DNA of 64,000 nucleotides from Megascapheus bottae (Eukaryota; Chordata; Mammalia; Rodentia; Geomyidae): NCBI GenBank assembly GCA_024803745.1, contig JANJXV010000016.1, positions 43,902,025 to 43,966,024 of the forward strand, read 5' to 3'. Shown piece by piece: positions 48,076 to 58,795 of this stretch (position 1 is its first letter; each line of letters starts with the position of its first letter). The notes under the pieces were generated by a model. It saw only the letters and a program-made list of their open reading frames with translations, ran no database searches and was not told where the DNA came from. The position numbers and the translations under genes were made by a program.

Positions 48076-48590
48076 AAATCTGTTTTTTTTTTAGTTTTTC
48101 TCTTCTTCATATATTTTTATTGTAATTAATAGAAGGGTTACATGATATTCGCCAGATAGAAGGTGCATTAATTCACATACATTGATACCCTTTCTCATGT
48201 CTTGGTCCCCATTTCCCTCCCCCCCACCCCCACCCCTCATCTTGTTTTCCCCCTTCCCTATCCAATTTCAAATAACCAAATACAAATATATCCAATATAT
48301 CAGATAACAAAGTGAGATACTGTAACAATATGAGATAACCAAGGGACAGCAAAAGAGATGAGCGATAACATAGTACATTAAGGACAACCATCATTCATTG
48401 TATGGCCAGACTCCAAGGAACATGGGCTCCATGGTTTCCCTCATTTGTCATAACCAGTAGAAGCCTTGGGCTCTCCTAGCAGAGATTTACAATAGGGCAA
48501 CACCTAGATACATCAGGCCATACAGTATGACGCTAAATGGAAGGACCTCTAAGATATAGACACAAAAGCCATATAATGTAAATCTGTTTT
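48076..48590 (-). mobile_element. LINE-1 3' end with inverted 5' segment (twin priming)
   Basis: Plus-strand 48087-48403 is the antisense of the L1 3' UTR end (T-run, then the antisense polypurine block near 48205-48260). Plus-strand 48404-48579 is the sense of the segment directly upstream in the L1 3' UTR (GGCCAGACTCCAAGGAACATG, GGTTTCCCTCATTTGTCAT). In L1 order the two pieces are contiguous when compared with the reference copy at 9680-10170. Both ends carry the direct repeat AAATCTGTTTT (48076-48086 and 48580-48590), which on the element strand starts with AAAA as expected for L1 endonuclease cleavage. This is a single 5'-truncated, 5'-inverted insertion. Confidence 0.88.
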
Positions 48591-50039
48591 GTCAGTAGGT
48601 TTCTTCTCTCTTGAGGAAGGAAAAGAAATGCCACAAGTGGAAAGACTGACAGATCTACTCACCATGACGCAGCCTGCTAAAAGTCAACTTCAGACCATGA
48701 AACTCAATGAAAGTATGTGTGCATGCGTTGAGACCTTCCAGTGTCGTGTGTTGTGTATGAAGGGACGGTATTGTGTGGCTGTGCTGAGTTTCAGAAGAGA
48801 TACAAAGGAAGGACTGGAAGCACAGCTCGAGGGGCAGAAGGCCCACCTAGCAAGCCTGATGCCTCGTGTCCCAATCCCCTCAGAAGAGACGAGCTCTAGA
48901 CTTCCTCCACTGCTTTAAATCCATGAGTGGCCATCTATCTCGTCTCTGATTGATTGACTACCTGGTTGACAGTAGTGTAGATACAGTTCTCAGGCATTCT
49001 TAGAAGCAAATGCTGGGCTCGAAGTAGAGGAGAGTGTTCATGAGGGAGCTGTGAAGTTTTCGCTCAGAGTCACGCGTGGGGACGTGCAGGATGCCCGCGG
49101 GAGAGGTTTACTGTGGAGGTGACAGTGCAGCCGAGGTGGGGACAGGCGAGTCTTCGTGTGGTGGGCTGTGTGCTGTACCCCACCCCGCCCATTTCTTTAT
49201 GTATTTATTATTGTTGTTGTTTATATTTATTATATTTCGTACTTTGTTGTCAGCGTTTTGCTGACTATTTTGTGGCTTGTGAGGATGCCATGGAAGCAGG
49301 ATTTGGAGCTCTGGAGAGCCAGGAAGAGGGAGCTTGCCGGCCTGACCGGCTGGGTAAGGAGAATGTGCATGGTATCTCCAGGCAGGCTGTGTTTTCCAGA
49401 CCCCCCTGTGCTGGCCAGGCCCTGCGCCTCCCGTGCTGGGAAAGCTGATCAGCAGCGGCGCTCACTGGCACAGGCTTCACTGGGGCCACGGCTTCCCTGG
49501 GCTCTGCTGCACCAGGTGAGGCAGCGAGCACTCACCCGAGAGGCCAGCTCAGCCTTTCCCACTGTCCCCTCCACCCTGCTCCCCAACGCCGCCCTCTGCC
49601 TGTCCCTGCCGGGCTGGCCCCCAGGCACCTGAGCACCCATCGGGCAAACTCTCCTGTTAGACATCCACCGAGGAGTCTTTCCATCAGAAATGATTCTCTA
49701 TCCCAGGCCAGAGGGGCCTGCAGCAGCCTTCCTGCCGCTCTGCCAGGATGGAGGAGAGACCATTTTTCTTTGTGTTGGAAGCCAACAGGAGGAAGTAAAG
49801 GGCCCATAAATACAGCCAATGAGGGTGTTTTATATGTACTGCTACATGGGAAAGCCCCCAAGTAAGGAAGCAGAGGCGGGATGCAAGGAAGTAGGGAAAA
49901 AAGAAGCAAAGGAGGAGAGATTTAGGGAAAGGGGAGCAGGGCTGATCGTTCATGTTGAAAAGCTGCCCTGGTTTATGGCGAATCTGTGCTGTGAACTGTC
50001 AGGACCATTAGTCAAGGGTTAAATGTCACCATGCACACC
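48591..50039. other. Single-copy DNA, nothing recognised
   Basis: Plus-strand frames 48589-48918 and 49156-49632 have no recognisable domain. A T-rich stretch lies at 49185-49255. Confidence 0.4.
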
Positions 50040-50287
50040 ACTGACTGCCACAAATGCATGTGCATGTCGGGGACATGCTGTATATTGTGTGTGTGACGAG
50101 TCTATGTGCGCAGGTGGATTGTGTGTGCTTTGTGTGTGGTTTTGTGCATGCGTGATTGGGCTTGTGTGTATTATGTGTGCTGTGTGTGTGTTTTTTGTGT
50201 GTGGTTGTCTTATATAGGGTTATGTGTGCTTTGTGTGCATGTGGTTTTGTGTGTACGATTTTGTGCATGTGCTCATGTGTTTGTAAC

Positions 50288-50320
<33 letters not shown>

Positions 50321-50349
50321 TGTGTACGCGCACGCGCACACACACGCGG
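50040..50349. repeat. Degenerate TG-rich tract ending in a TG/CA inverted junction
   Basis: Imperfect TGTGTG with ATG, GTTTTGTG and CTT interruptions; pure TG from about 50289 to 50325. At 50325-50349 the polarity flips through GTACGCGCACGCGCACACACAC, making a short palindrome-like purine-pyrimidine block that could form Z-DNA or a hairpin. Confidence 0.85.
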
Positions 50350-50459
50350 TTTGGGGAAGACAGAGATGCTACCATTTTATGCATTTCAAATTGAGCCACA
50401 CTGGCCTGAAGATGACCTGCCACCCGATTTTTAAATTATCTCTGTGTGCGCTCTGCTTG

Positions 50460-50745
50460 TTTTGGAAATGCCCTAAATAAAAATAATGGACTGTCTTTTA
50501 ATAAGTCTCATTGTGAGGATTGCACATATCAAAGCGCGCGGTACAGCTCGGAGGCAAACAGCGGGCGTGTGTGATCTCGCTGCAAGGGAGACAAATGGAG
50601 ATGTGGGTAGCTCCGCCCGGACGCCGGCTGGAACGGCATGCGCCGGCGGACGCATCTGTCAGGGTGCTGGATATTGGCACCTGTCATGCAATTCAGTCAT
50701 GACTTTTAATAAAGCTGCCTTCTTCCCTTAGGTGAAACTGGAACT
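50460..50745. promoter_or_regulatory. Candidate regulatory element, CpG-dense core
   Basis: Non-repetitive sequence with about 16 CpGs in roughly 130 bp (50535-50660) in a CpG-poor window. The flanks hold TTTTAATAAG, GGCACCTGTCATGC (E-box/TALE-like) and ACTTTTAATAAAGC (HOX/CDX-like). Such a mix of CpG-rich core and AT-rich homeobox-type words suggests a conserved enhancer or small CpG island. No promoter or exon is evident. Confidence 0.35.
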
Positions 50746-50981
50746 CCACTATGATATTAGCTGCACGCCCATCCTGCGTTCCCCTTCAGAGCGCTTCCAA
50801 GGCGTCTGAGGGCTGCACAGAGCCTGTCTCCATCTTTCCTCCTGCCCACAGCTCCGGCCACAGCAAGACATTCCCCTGGGCTTGCTCTCCTTGCTCTTCC
50901 CTCCCCCAGCTGGCCTTCCTGCCTTCTTTTTTTCCTTTTCCCTTTTCCCCTCCTCTCCTCCCTTCCTCTCCCCTTCTCCCC

Positions 50982-50984
<3 letters not shown>

Positions 50985-51048
<64 letters not shown>

Positions 51049-51088
51049 TCCCTCCCTCCCTCCCTCCCTTCCTCCCTCCTTCCCTCCT
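50985..51088. repeat. (CT)n-(CCCT)n microsatellite
   Basis: About 30 TC/CT units (50985-51046) followed by TCCC units. Long Ser/Leu/Pro or Arg/Glu frames on both strands are artefacts. Confidence 0.97.
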
Positions 51089-51194
51089 CTTGCAACATGT
51101 CTCCCTTTGCCAGCTAAAGCTGGTCTCTGTATTCACGCCCCTGCTCCTGACCCCCCATCCTCCTCCTCTTCCCTCTCCCCTCCCTTTTTGACTG

Positions 51195-51420
51195 GGCTGA
51201 ATTTTGCCCAGAGAAGTATGTATATCATAAAAACCGGCTTGGGATTTGTTGGCTGTCAGTCAATAAATCAGTCAGAGTTTAATTACGAGGCCTGCGAGGG
51301 GGCGGTGGCAGGCGCTGGCTCAAGTGGGGACTGTTTCTTTGGGGGCAATTGCTGGAAAATAAACCCAAAACAAACTAAAGGGGTGTGGAGGGGGTGTTGG
51401 AATTCAAACAGACAAAACAA
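51195..51420. promoter_or_regulatory. Candidate conserved non-coding element
   Basis: Non-repetitive, with clustered words typical of developmental enhancers: GGCTGTCAGTCAATAAATCA (PBX/MEIS-like), GAGTTTAATTACGAGG (homeobox-like), GCAATTGCTGG and AAATAAACCCAAAACAAAC (forkhead-like). It is separated from the CpG-dense element at 50460-50745 only by the CT repeat. Inference from motifs only. Confidence 0.33.
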
Positions 51421-52510
51421 GAGTTCAGAGTCTCGAGGCTCTGATGAAGGGATGGAGGCGCCTCGGACCGCACCAGCCCTGAGAAGGGTGAGCTGCGAGA
51501 CGCTCGTGGAAGAGCCACGTCTGCCCGTGCGCCCGTGCACTGCGGCCCAGCCGGCATGCAGGTGCGCGTCACGGTGCCGGAACCGACCTCTGCACTAACA
51601 CACATGACCCAAAGCCCGTCACCCACTCCCCAGAGCATTTCATGGGAAACCAACCTCTTGATTTGAACACAAAGAAACACATAGACTGGAAACCCCGAGT
51701 AGGAATTACTCTGCAGCTAATGACATAGCGTGCTGAACGTGATTCACAGCGACAGTCGAGTGGGTTTTCCTCCACTTTATTTCAATTTTCAACAATGGCT
51801 GCCCCGTCCTTTCTTCCCATCTCCAGCCAGCTCTTGCGGGCAGGAGTCCAGGCTGAGTGATCTGACCAGGCATAGAGAGTCTGTATGGTGTCCGTCGCTG
51901 CTCCTTGTTCTTCTTTTCTGAAGGCAATTCACACTCCACACGCATTTCACTTTTGACTAGCTGTAAGAAATGCCATCTTCTACCTGTCATGTGTCAGGAT
52001 ACTGCATGTGGAGATGCTACAGGGTATTTTGACGGGCAGGCTGTTCTAGTTTCCTTTAACTCTTCTCCAATTGCATGGCTCAGTTTGTTTATTTGAAATC
52101 TTTTGACCATTTTAAGGAACAACTGGACTCTTTGACTTGAAGGAATGTATCTCTGATGGAGAAGGCAGATTTCCCTGTTGGGAGCAGGGAAGAAAAGAAA
52201 GAAGGCAGAGGAGACCCATAATCTACAGTGGAAAGGACTGTTGTATGGATTTTCTCCAGAACTGAAATTATACAGAGTTTTAGCAGGTTATTTTGGGTCA
52301 ATCTTTTCCTACATCCTGAAATTCATTATAGAATTCTATCATGGGGGGGGGTCTTGCTTATTCAACAAATGAAAAACCCAGAGGTTTTTGTAGCAATAAG
52401 AGCTTAAGACAACGTGATCGGGCAAGAATTCTGAAGACATGAAAAAAATATCTACATCCAACCAAAGCAAAGCCAAGCAATCTCTTGGCTTTTGCTGATT
52501 CTTTGTAGAG
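51421..52510. other. Single-copy DNA, nothing recognised
   Basis: A G-run at 52345-52353 and no other landmark. Confidence 0.4.
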
Positions 52511-52525
52511 AAAAGTATCTGGTAG

Positions 52526-52710
52526 GGGCTGGGAGTTTGGCCTAGTGGTAGAGTGCTTGCCTAGCATACATGAAGATCCAGGTTCAATTCCTTGGTACCA
52601 CATACATAGAAAAAGCCAGAAATGGTGCTGTGGCTCAAGTGGTAGAGCTCTAGCCTTGAGAAAGCCCAAGGACAGTGCTCAGGCCATGAGTTCAAGCCCT
52701 AAGATTGGCA
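52526..52710 (+). mobile_element. Best-preserved dimeric tRNA-type SINE (IDL-Geo-like)
   Basis: Head: GGGCTGGGAGTTTGGCCTAGTGGTAGAGTGCTTGCCTAGC (A-box region) and CAGGTTCAATTCCTTGG (B box), as in tRNA-Ala-derived ID elements. Linker CATAGAAAAAGCCAGAAATGG, then a second tRNA-like monomer with TGTGGCTCAAGTGGTAGAGCTCTAGCC and GAGTTCAAGCCC, ending in a short A-run. Flanked by AAAAGTATCTGGTAG (52511-52525) and AAAAATATCTGGTAG (52711-52725), one mismatch in 15, so a fairly young insertion. The Pol III A and B boxes look intact. Confidence 0.95.
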
Positions 52711-52725
52711 AAAAATATCTGGTAG

Positions 52726-54384
52726 TTTGCCTGAAATGCTAACAATGAAGGGTTGCCATTCCTAATGGATCTGGTGAAGAAAAAAAAACTGAAACACAAC
52801 AAAAGGTTCTACCACCTATGAATAACCACTCAAACACTGGCTTCTTCCTGATCTTGATGAAATCCTTTTGAAACCTCAGTTTACCTAGCTTGCAGCCCAA
52901 ATGCCAACAGTATCAAAGCCCCAGCAAATTTCACTCTGTTTCAAGCAATCAATTTCAATAAACTTGAGAGTAAGCAAGCTTTACCTAAACAGTACATTTT
53001 ATGATAAGGTAAGGCTGTGTCTCACAGCCTACCATCTCCAAATAGCCCCAAACATCAGCAAGTCACCAAAGATTAAGAGCTCTAAGAATTCTGCTTTGCT
53101 TTGGCATCATCTCGCTTTCACAGCCAATGATCTTTATTTGTCAGTGATTTTTTTAAGGTTAAATGAAATGTATTAGAGAAAAAAGGGCAAAGAGGAGACA
53201 CTGAAACACATAATACTATTTGTTAGCTATTTGCTACAAAACTTTTAAGTAATCATTAGTGATGCTTTGCATTGTGGCATTTTTATGTTATGTAAGCAAC
53301 CAATATTTGAGGATGCAGGAAGAGGGAGTATAACATTTAGCTTGAAAAGATAAAAACAAGCAATGGCAGTGTCATGTTCGTAGAATGGCTTTTAAAGTTT
53401 TGGATAGTATCAACCATTTTATCTCAAGAATCATTACTATCTCACATAATTTATAACTTCTTGGTAAATTCATGTCTACTAGTTCGTTTTGCCTTTTCTA
53501 CTTCTAGTCTGCCTCTCTGGTATCTTCTTAATTGACTTTTCTACACCGAAGCTTTGTGGGCTATTTTAGCCAGGTACCAGGTGAAAATCAGAACATAGCC
53601 AATTCATAGTCTGTTAAAGTAGATAAGGAAATATGCAATTTATGGTAGGAAACATTATGCTACTTTAAATGAGAAGGGAAAAAGACCTCAATTTGTATGG
53701 TTGAACATTTCACAGTATCCAGCAGGGGCCTGGATTTTTCCCCAACAGCACTTCCTACCTGGCACAAACTGGCTATAAAGAAAAGATGCTGGAATCACCC
53801 ACCCCTGCTCACCCAGCGAACTCTCAACAAGGACAGGTGAGCCACCTCACCCCCACCTTTGTATTGGGTCACAACTTTCATCTTTAAGTGCAAGATAATA
53901 TGACACAATAGCTTTTAGGAGACCAGCTTTCCACTGCTTCTGACAATCAACAACAGACAGAGACGCCCGAAAGAGACTCCATGCAGCACCTCACTGAGGG
54001 CACTGCTGAGGCTATGTTAGTCTTCAGAACAGAGCAAAAACTCAACTGTGTCTTGAAAGACCTACAGGAGGGTTTCCGCCGGTGGAAGAGCTCTGAAATA
54101 ACTCTCTCCACCTCCACCTGATGGAGTCCCTCTGCCCTCCCAAGACAGTGGGAGACGTGGCTTTCCTGGGACAAGGTGCGGGTGCTAGAAACACAATTGT
54201 AAGGGAGAGGGGTGCAGCCCCTGCTTTGAAAATGTGGGCATCTCCATAGAGACAGATGAAAACGTGCAACCCGGTGAGCAGAAAGCTGCAGTCCAGTGAA
54301 TGAGGGCAGCGTCACGGGCATGAAGAGACCGTGCAGTGTCCTGGACACGGGGTACAGCCTTCAGCTGTCTTCTGGGGCCAGCAT
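52726..54384. other. Single-copy DNA, mostly AT-rich, nothing recognised
   Basis: No repeat landmark in 52740-53940. The minus-strand frames 53947-54475 have no domain. Confidence 0.4.
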
Positions 54385-54680
54385 AAGGCCACCGGAGGGA
54401 TTTACAGTGCAGACTGACATGATTCAAGTGGAGCCCAGGTTTTAAAGGCTCTAGCATCCATGGGCATAAAAGCATTAAACGGATCTAAAATTAAAACAAG
54501 GAGACCAGTGAGAAGATTCTGCAGTAGTCATCCAGACAAAAGACAGCCTGTGGTATGGGCTGGAGAAGGAAAGGGAGGGTGACAGCCAGTGGAAGAGGAA
54601 TCAGTAGCGATTGTTGGTTCTGGATGACACTGAGAGCCCAGGGCTGTAGTTGGTTCAGGCCAGGCTGCATGGCACGACAA
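54385..54680 (+). repeat. Probable ancient mammalian interspersed repeat
   Basis: GACATGATTCAAGTGGAGCC, AACAAGGAGACCAGTGAGAAGATTCTGCAGTAGTCATCCAGAC and TGACAGCCAGTGGAAGAGGAA resemble an old mammalian repeat family that carries 'gggagaccagt...gcagtagtccaggc'. I cannot name the family. Confidence 0.4.
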
Positions 54681-56748
54681 ACAGCACACCATCTGAATGG
54701 ATTCGCACAATCGAGGTTGCCTCCCCTTATTCTAAGTTTGTGGGTATGTTGGAGATGCCTCCCTGTGGAAGCTGGCTGACAGTCGCACACGGGACTTCAT
54801 GGCTCTCATGTGGCAGAGAGGTCCTGGCCTCTGCTCACAGTTCACTGGCAAGAATGAGTTATCCTGTTACCACAGACAGCAGATGACAGACAGATGCCAT
54901 GGCTCTCCAGGCAAGCCATGGAGGGAAGCTGGCATGGATGGACACAGCTAATAGCTGTCACGAGAAATGCCAAGAGCATTCTTCGATGTCTTTTACTCTG
55001 ATTGACAGTATGGAGAGCAAGCCATGTCAGCAGTGGGAAGGGAAGGCTGGCCCTGGAGCCCTTTACTGAATTCGCTGAATTCACGGCCCAGTGAGAGCCA
55101 GGGTTTGGGGCCAGCTGACTCGGGTGAGGTTTGTGGGTTACCGCCAGCTTCAGCCATCCATGGACAGTCTTGTGGTGTTGTGTGCTGGCTCCCGACACCT
55201 GTAGAAGCTTCAGAAGTTTGTCTTAGTACTTCAGAAGGTAGTCTTAGTACTTCAGATCGCTTCCTGGGTACTGACGAGGCCTCCGATTTGGAGTTCAGTA
55301 CATTTCCAGCTGTAGCTAAGAAAGGCTGTCTTCAGACTGGAGAAAAGACTACGAGAGGCAGTCGAGGAGTGGGCAGTCGAGGAGTGGGAAGAAGACAAAG
55401 TAGGCCAGAAAGACCAGTGTGCTCTGCCTAAAGAGCTAATCCTGTGTCAGCAGAACCTCTCCTAATATGGAAGAGTGCAATAAATGCTACGTAATCACCC
55501 ATCGGTTCATAAGTGTGTACTGGACCCATGAGTCACACTGCGCGTCCAATGCACGGCCTCCCTTCAGTTCAGTGAAGCATAGGAAAATCATTGGGCACGG
55601 TTCTAGGGTTCCACCAGACAGGCCTGAAGTTCACATGTGGTTAGGACTTGCCTTAGGAAAGGTGTGTGAGGCTGAGCCATCTTCAGTCAGGAGAAGCTGG
55701 CGCTTCATGGTTTCTCTGAGAAGCCGAATGAAGAGACAGATTCTGAGGACCTTGCAGAGCATCTGGATGCCCACCATCTTGAATGCTGGCCTGGGCCTGT
55801 GGATAGGATCCTGCCCGCAGATGCCTGAGGGAAGCGTCAGCATGTCCTGCATCCAGACTGAGACCCCAGCCGGGGGGGATGGACTCCCAAGCAGAAGCAT
55901 CCCAGGACCTCCAAGAGTGATGGGCCCACAGTGAAGCCCATGAGCACCCAGAGCGCTGCAGGGTGTTTTAAAGGAGGCTTGCGTGCTGGGCACAGGTCTG
56001 GTAGGCAGGTACAAGCTTGTGGTGAGAGCAGTCAGGCATTGCTGGTGGAGCCCCGAGGTGAATTTGTAAGTCCCTCCCAGGAAATGACAACTGCCTGGAG
56101 TCTGTGTCTCAGCCCGATTAATTTCTGGTTAAAGATAAGTGATATTTAAAATTCCAACTCACTATTTCTTTTAGTTCAATGTCAGTGCCACATGCCGTAG
56201 TCGCACAGGACAGGACAGGAAAGGACTGACTTGGAAGAAGCAAACAGAAACTTCATTCTCTGTATCATGAGTACCTTGTCCACCTGTATAAGAAAACCTT
56301 GAATCCCAACAGGACATAGTTTGATCTATGGAATCATGGACTGCATATAGTGTTAACGTCATAAGGTGTAGAGTTGTCAAAACCCTTCTTAAACCTGTGA
56401 TAACAACTTAGGTACACACTGGAGACCTACTTTGGGTACACAGAAACTGAAAATCAAGCTTTTCCAGCTTGATTTCCTGTGTGGATGAATGGACGGCAAA
56501 GGGCAGCTCAGGGTTGGCTTCATCAGCAGGATGTACCGAGGGCCTTCAGCCCTCTTCACCTGCACGCCACGAGCCTCTGATTCCCACCACTGGGGGTTTT
56601 GCTTTTAACCCCAACTGTATGAGGTCAAATAAAGGTGTGTTCATTTGCAAGATCTGCCTTATCAGGGAATTACCAGCTAACTGGTCTACAAGGTGGAAAT
56701 CCCTGTCCATTCCGGCCAGAGGCCAGAAGTTAAAGATCACGGTGATTG
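54681..56748. other. Single-copy DNA with two short tandem duplications
   Basis: GTCTTAGTACTTCAGA(A/T) is duplicated at about 55218-55258, and GGCAGTCGAGGAGTGG at about 55356-55388. Frames 55024-55431 and 55467-55934 (plus) have no recognisable product. Confidence 0.4.
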
Positions 56749-56823
56749 TTTTGCCTGGGCTTGAGCTCAGGGCCTGAGCACTGTCCTTGGCCTTTCTGAA
56801 GGCTAGAGCTCTACCACTTGAGC
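56749..56823 (-). mobile_element. SINE 3' monomer fragment abutting the LTR
   Basis: Antisense 3' monomer (GCCTGGGCTTGAGCTCAGGGCCTGAGCACTGTCC ... CTCTACCACTTGAGC), cut off exactly at the left target duplication of the LTR. The continuation of the SINE is not recognisable to the right of the LTR, so it was either 5'-truncated there already or lost later. Confidence 0.8.
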
Positions 56824-57787
56824 TGCCGCAGACCGACTCAGCGGGAGTGCGGGGAGACCAAGTCTGGATTCACAGGTCAGGAATGGATTCGGCGATGACA
56901 GACAGACACAAACGCAAGGGAGGTTTGAAGTCTGCTGCGAAGTTTTACTTGTTGAATGTGAGATTATATACAGTCAAAGTAGGAGTAGTTTCTTTCAGTT
57001 GGCATAAGGTCAAAAGATTACAATCACGTTTAAGAATGGTTACAGGGTACATTTTTCTGAGTAGAAAAGAAACTTCTCCCTTCATTCTAAGAAGCCATGG
57101 TTAATAAGTCAGACATTATGGTTAGGCGTCATCCGCCTTGGCATTAATCACTATTAGCTTTGTTTACCATCTGTTTTCTAGTTCTTCCTATGATTTTGTT
57201 TCTAAGTTAGTAATTATTACCCTGTGCCAGGAATTGTAAAACCTTAAACCTAAGAGTCCATTGTTGCTGTTCAGTTAGAGCACACCACGGTGCTCTAGCC
57301 CTTCTAATCCTTTCCCATGTGATTCATTAGGTACTTGTAACATTTACACAAGTAATGCAGACGCATTAAAGGCATATTCAGGTAAACTAACATTTATTAC
57401 TAATTCAAAGATCATGTTTTCCGTATAGTTTCTAATTCTGTCTTATTATTAGTAGAGTGCATTGAGGTCATCAAGGCTGCTGTGGATGTGTTTGCGCCAG
57501 AGTAGCCGGGCATGCACTTTTAGTTCCTGGAACATCTAGTCGCTCAATCAATTGTTTAGGCCAGTAGTTGGCACAGAATATTACTGCCATACCATCAACT
57601 ATCAGAAATGAAAAGAGTGATAAAAGAATCCCAGCACCCAGCATTATGAGCATTTCACGCATATGTCCTGGTCTCTGCCAGGGACCTCCAGGAGGCCTGA
57701 TCACCGTTGGTGCAAACCTCAGGACTGGCAGCCATTCAAGCTCTTTCTGCTCCATGCTGCACAGACTCCACTGGAGTGGGTGTGGCA
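56824..57787 (-). mobile_element. Solo LTR of an MMTV-like (class II, betaretroviral) endogenous retrovirus
   Basis: On the minus strand the 964-bp element begins TGCCACACCC and ends GGTCTGCGGCA, giving matched TGCC...GGCA termini. It is flanked by a 6-bp direct repeat (TTGAGC at 56818-56823 and 57788-57793 on the plus strand), the duplication size typical of class II ERVs. Near the 3' end it has a TATA-like TATATAAT (plus-strand 56963-56970), then AAGTAAAACTTCGCAGCAG and a U5 with GTTTGTGTCTGTCTGTCATC (complement of 56894-56913). Family knowledge: the TGCC/GGCA ends and this R-U5 layout recall mouse mammary tumour virus, whose LTR is somewhat longer and also has U3 coding sequence. There is no primer-binding site or internal viral region beside it, so it is a solo LTR left by recombination. 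I saw no canonical hormone-response element. Old and non-functional as a virus. Confidence 0.75.
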
Positions 57788-57788
57788 T
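57471..57788 (-). pseudogene. Short U3 open frame in the position of MMTV sag
   Basis: The minus-strand frame of 105 codons has its ATG across the LTR edge: the A is the last base of the target duplication and TG the first two bases of the LTR. The predicted product has a short N-terminal part, one hydrophobic segment at about residues 46-71 (with LGAGILLSLFSFLIV), then a basic/polar tail, and stops after about a third of the length of a full sag product. Family knowledge: in MMTV the superantigen frame starts at the same place and encodes a type II membrane protein with its anchor near residues 45-65. I infer a truncated or degenerate relative. No C-terminal extracellular domain is present in this frame, so no superantigen function is expected. 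The alternative is a chance frame. Confidence 0.45.
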
Positions 57789-57849
57789 TGAGCCAGTGCT
57801 GAGTTCTTCGGAGGCTGGGTGAGTACAATTTTCCCCGGACCTCTCTCTT

Positions 57850-58040
57850 CACCTCGGTCGGTGGTTGGCTCTGTGGTGCTCCCCGGATTGTGCATGCCTC
57901 CTTCCCATCCCAACCTGCACATTTGCATGGGTCTTTGCTGTGCACATATGAATCTCTGTGTCCAATATTTGTCCTCTTACAAGGACACAAGGTCCTGTCA
58001 GATGGAGCCCCACCCTTCCAACATCTACCTCTTCCAAGAT
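57850..58040 (-). mobile_element. Ancient MaLR-type LTR fragment
   Basis: AATCTCTGTGTCCAATATTTG, CCTCTTACAAGGACAC, then GGAGCCCCACCC and AGATCTTAACTCC follow the order of the antisense of MLT1/MST-like LTRs (…tgtccaaat…ttataaggacac…gggccccaccc…atcttaac…). Diverged and partial; the sub-family is not assigned. Confidence 0.55.
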
Positions 58041-58589
58041 CTTAACTCCAGAAAGAAATAAGTAAACAAATACTGTAAATGACTGGGTGCTAGGCTTCTA
58101 CACGCCTCTTCTGGAGAGGACAGAGCCTGGCCTGCAGTACAGCAGACATTTCTGCTGGTTTCTGAGGTCAGCTGGTATTGAGAGGGCAGTGCTCATGCCA
58201 CTGTGGCTGGGACTCGGATCTTCTTTATTGGACTTTCATTGGTTAATCTTTTGTATTTTTATCAACCAAAGCTTCATTTGAGGACTTTTTTTGAAACAAA
58301 AGCTAAAATTGTTAATTCCCATTTAACTCCAGTAATTCGTGTGTAGACACGTTTGTTTTACTTTTCTATTATTCCCCTATCAAATACAAAAATAAGTTGT
58401 TTTTTTTTCTCATGGCCAACTTAGGAACAATAAACATGGAAGTAGTAGTTGTTTGGCCTTTTTTTTTTCAGCTCAATTAGTTTTCCTTGAAAATAATTCT
58501 GAAATGTAGTATGGGCTACCCACCTATTCATCGAGGCAATTCCCAATTAGTGCAATCACTGTCATGGGCAAGGTTAAAGCTGAACTGTA
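58041..58589. other. Single-copy DNA, nothing recognised
   Basis: T-runs at 58400-58408 and 58460-58469. No gene. Confidence 0.4.
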
Positions 58590-58795
58590 GCTGGGTTCTA
58601 GTGGCTCACACCACAATCTCAGCTATTCCGGAAGTGTAATAACTGCCCAGGTAGAATAATGTATGAGACTCTAATTTCTAATGAACTGGCAAAAGGCCAG
58701 AAGTAGAAATGTGGCTCAAGTGGCAGACCACCAATCTTAAGCCAAAATGCCAAGAGGACTAGACCTTGACTTCAAGCCCCAGTACCAGCACAGGG
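58590..58795 (+). mobile_element. Diverged dimeric SINE: B1-like head plus tRNA-like 3' monomer
   Basis: GCTGGGTTCTAGTGGCTCACACC and TCTCAGCTATTCCGGAAG (B1-like), ATGAGACTCTAATTTCTAATGAACT linker, then AATGTGGCTCAAGTGGCAGACC and GACTTCAAGCCCCAGTACC. More mutated than the copies at 17241 and 33633. Confidence 0.8.

Noticed and set aside
57736..58037. Retroviral env-like frames to the right of the LTR
   Set aside because: The LTR ends at 57787 with a matching target duplication, and the sequence beyond it looks like an older MaLR-type LTR, so these frames are not viral internal sequence.
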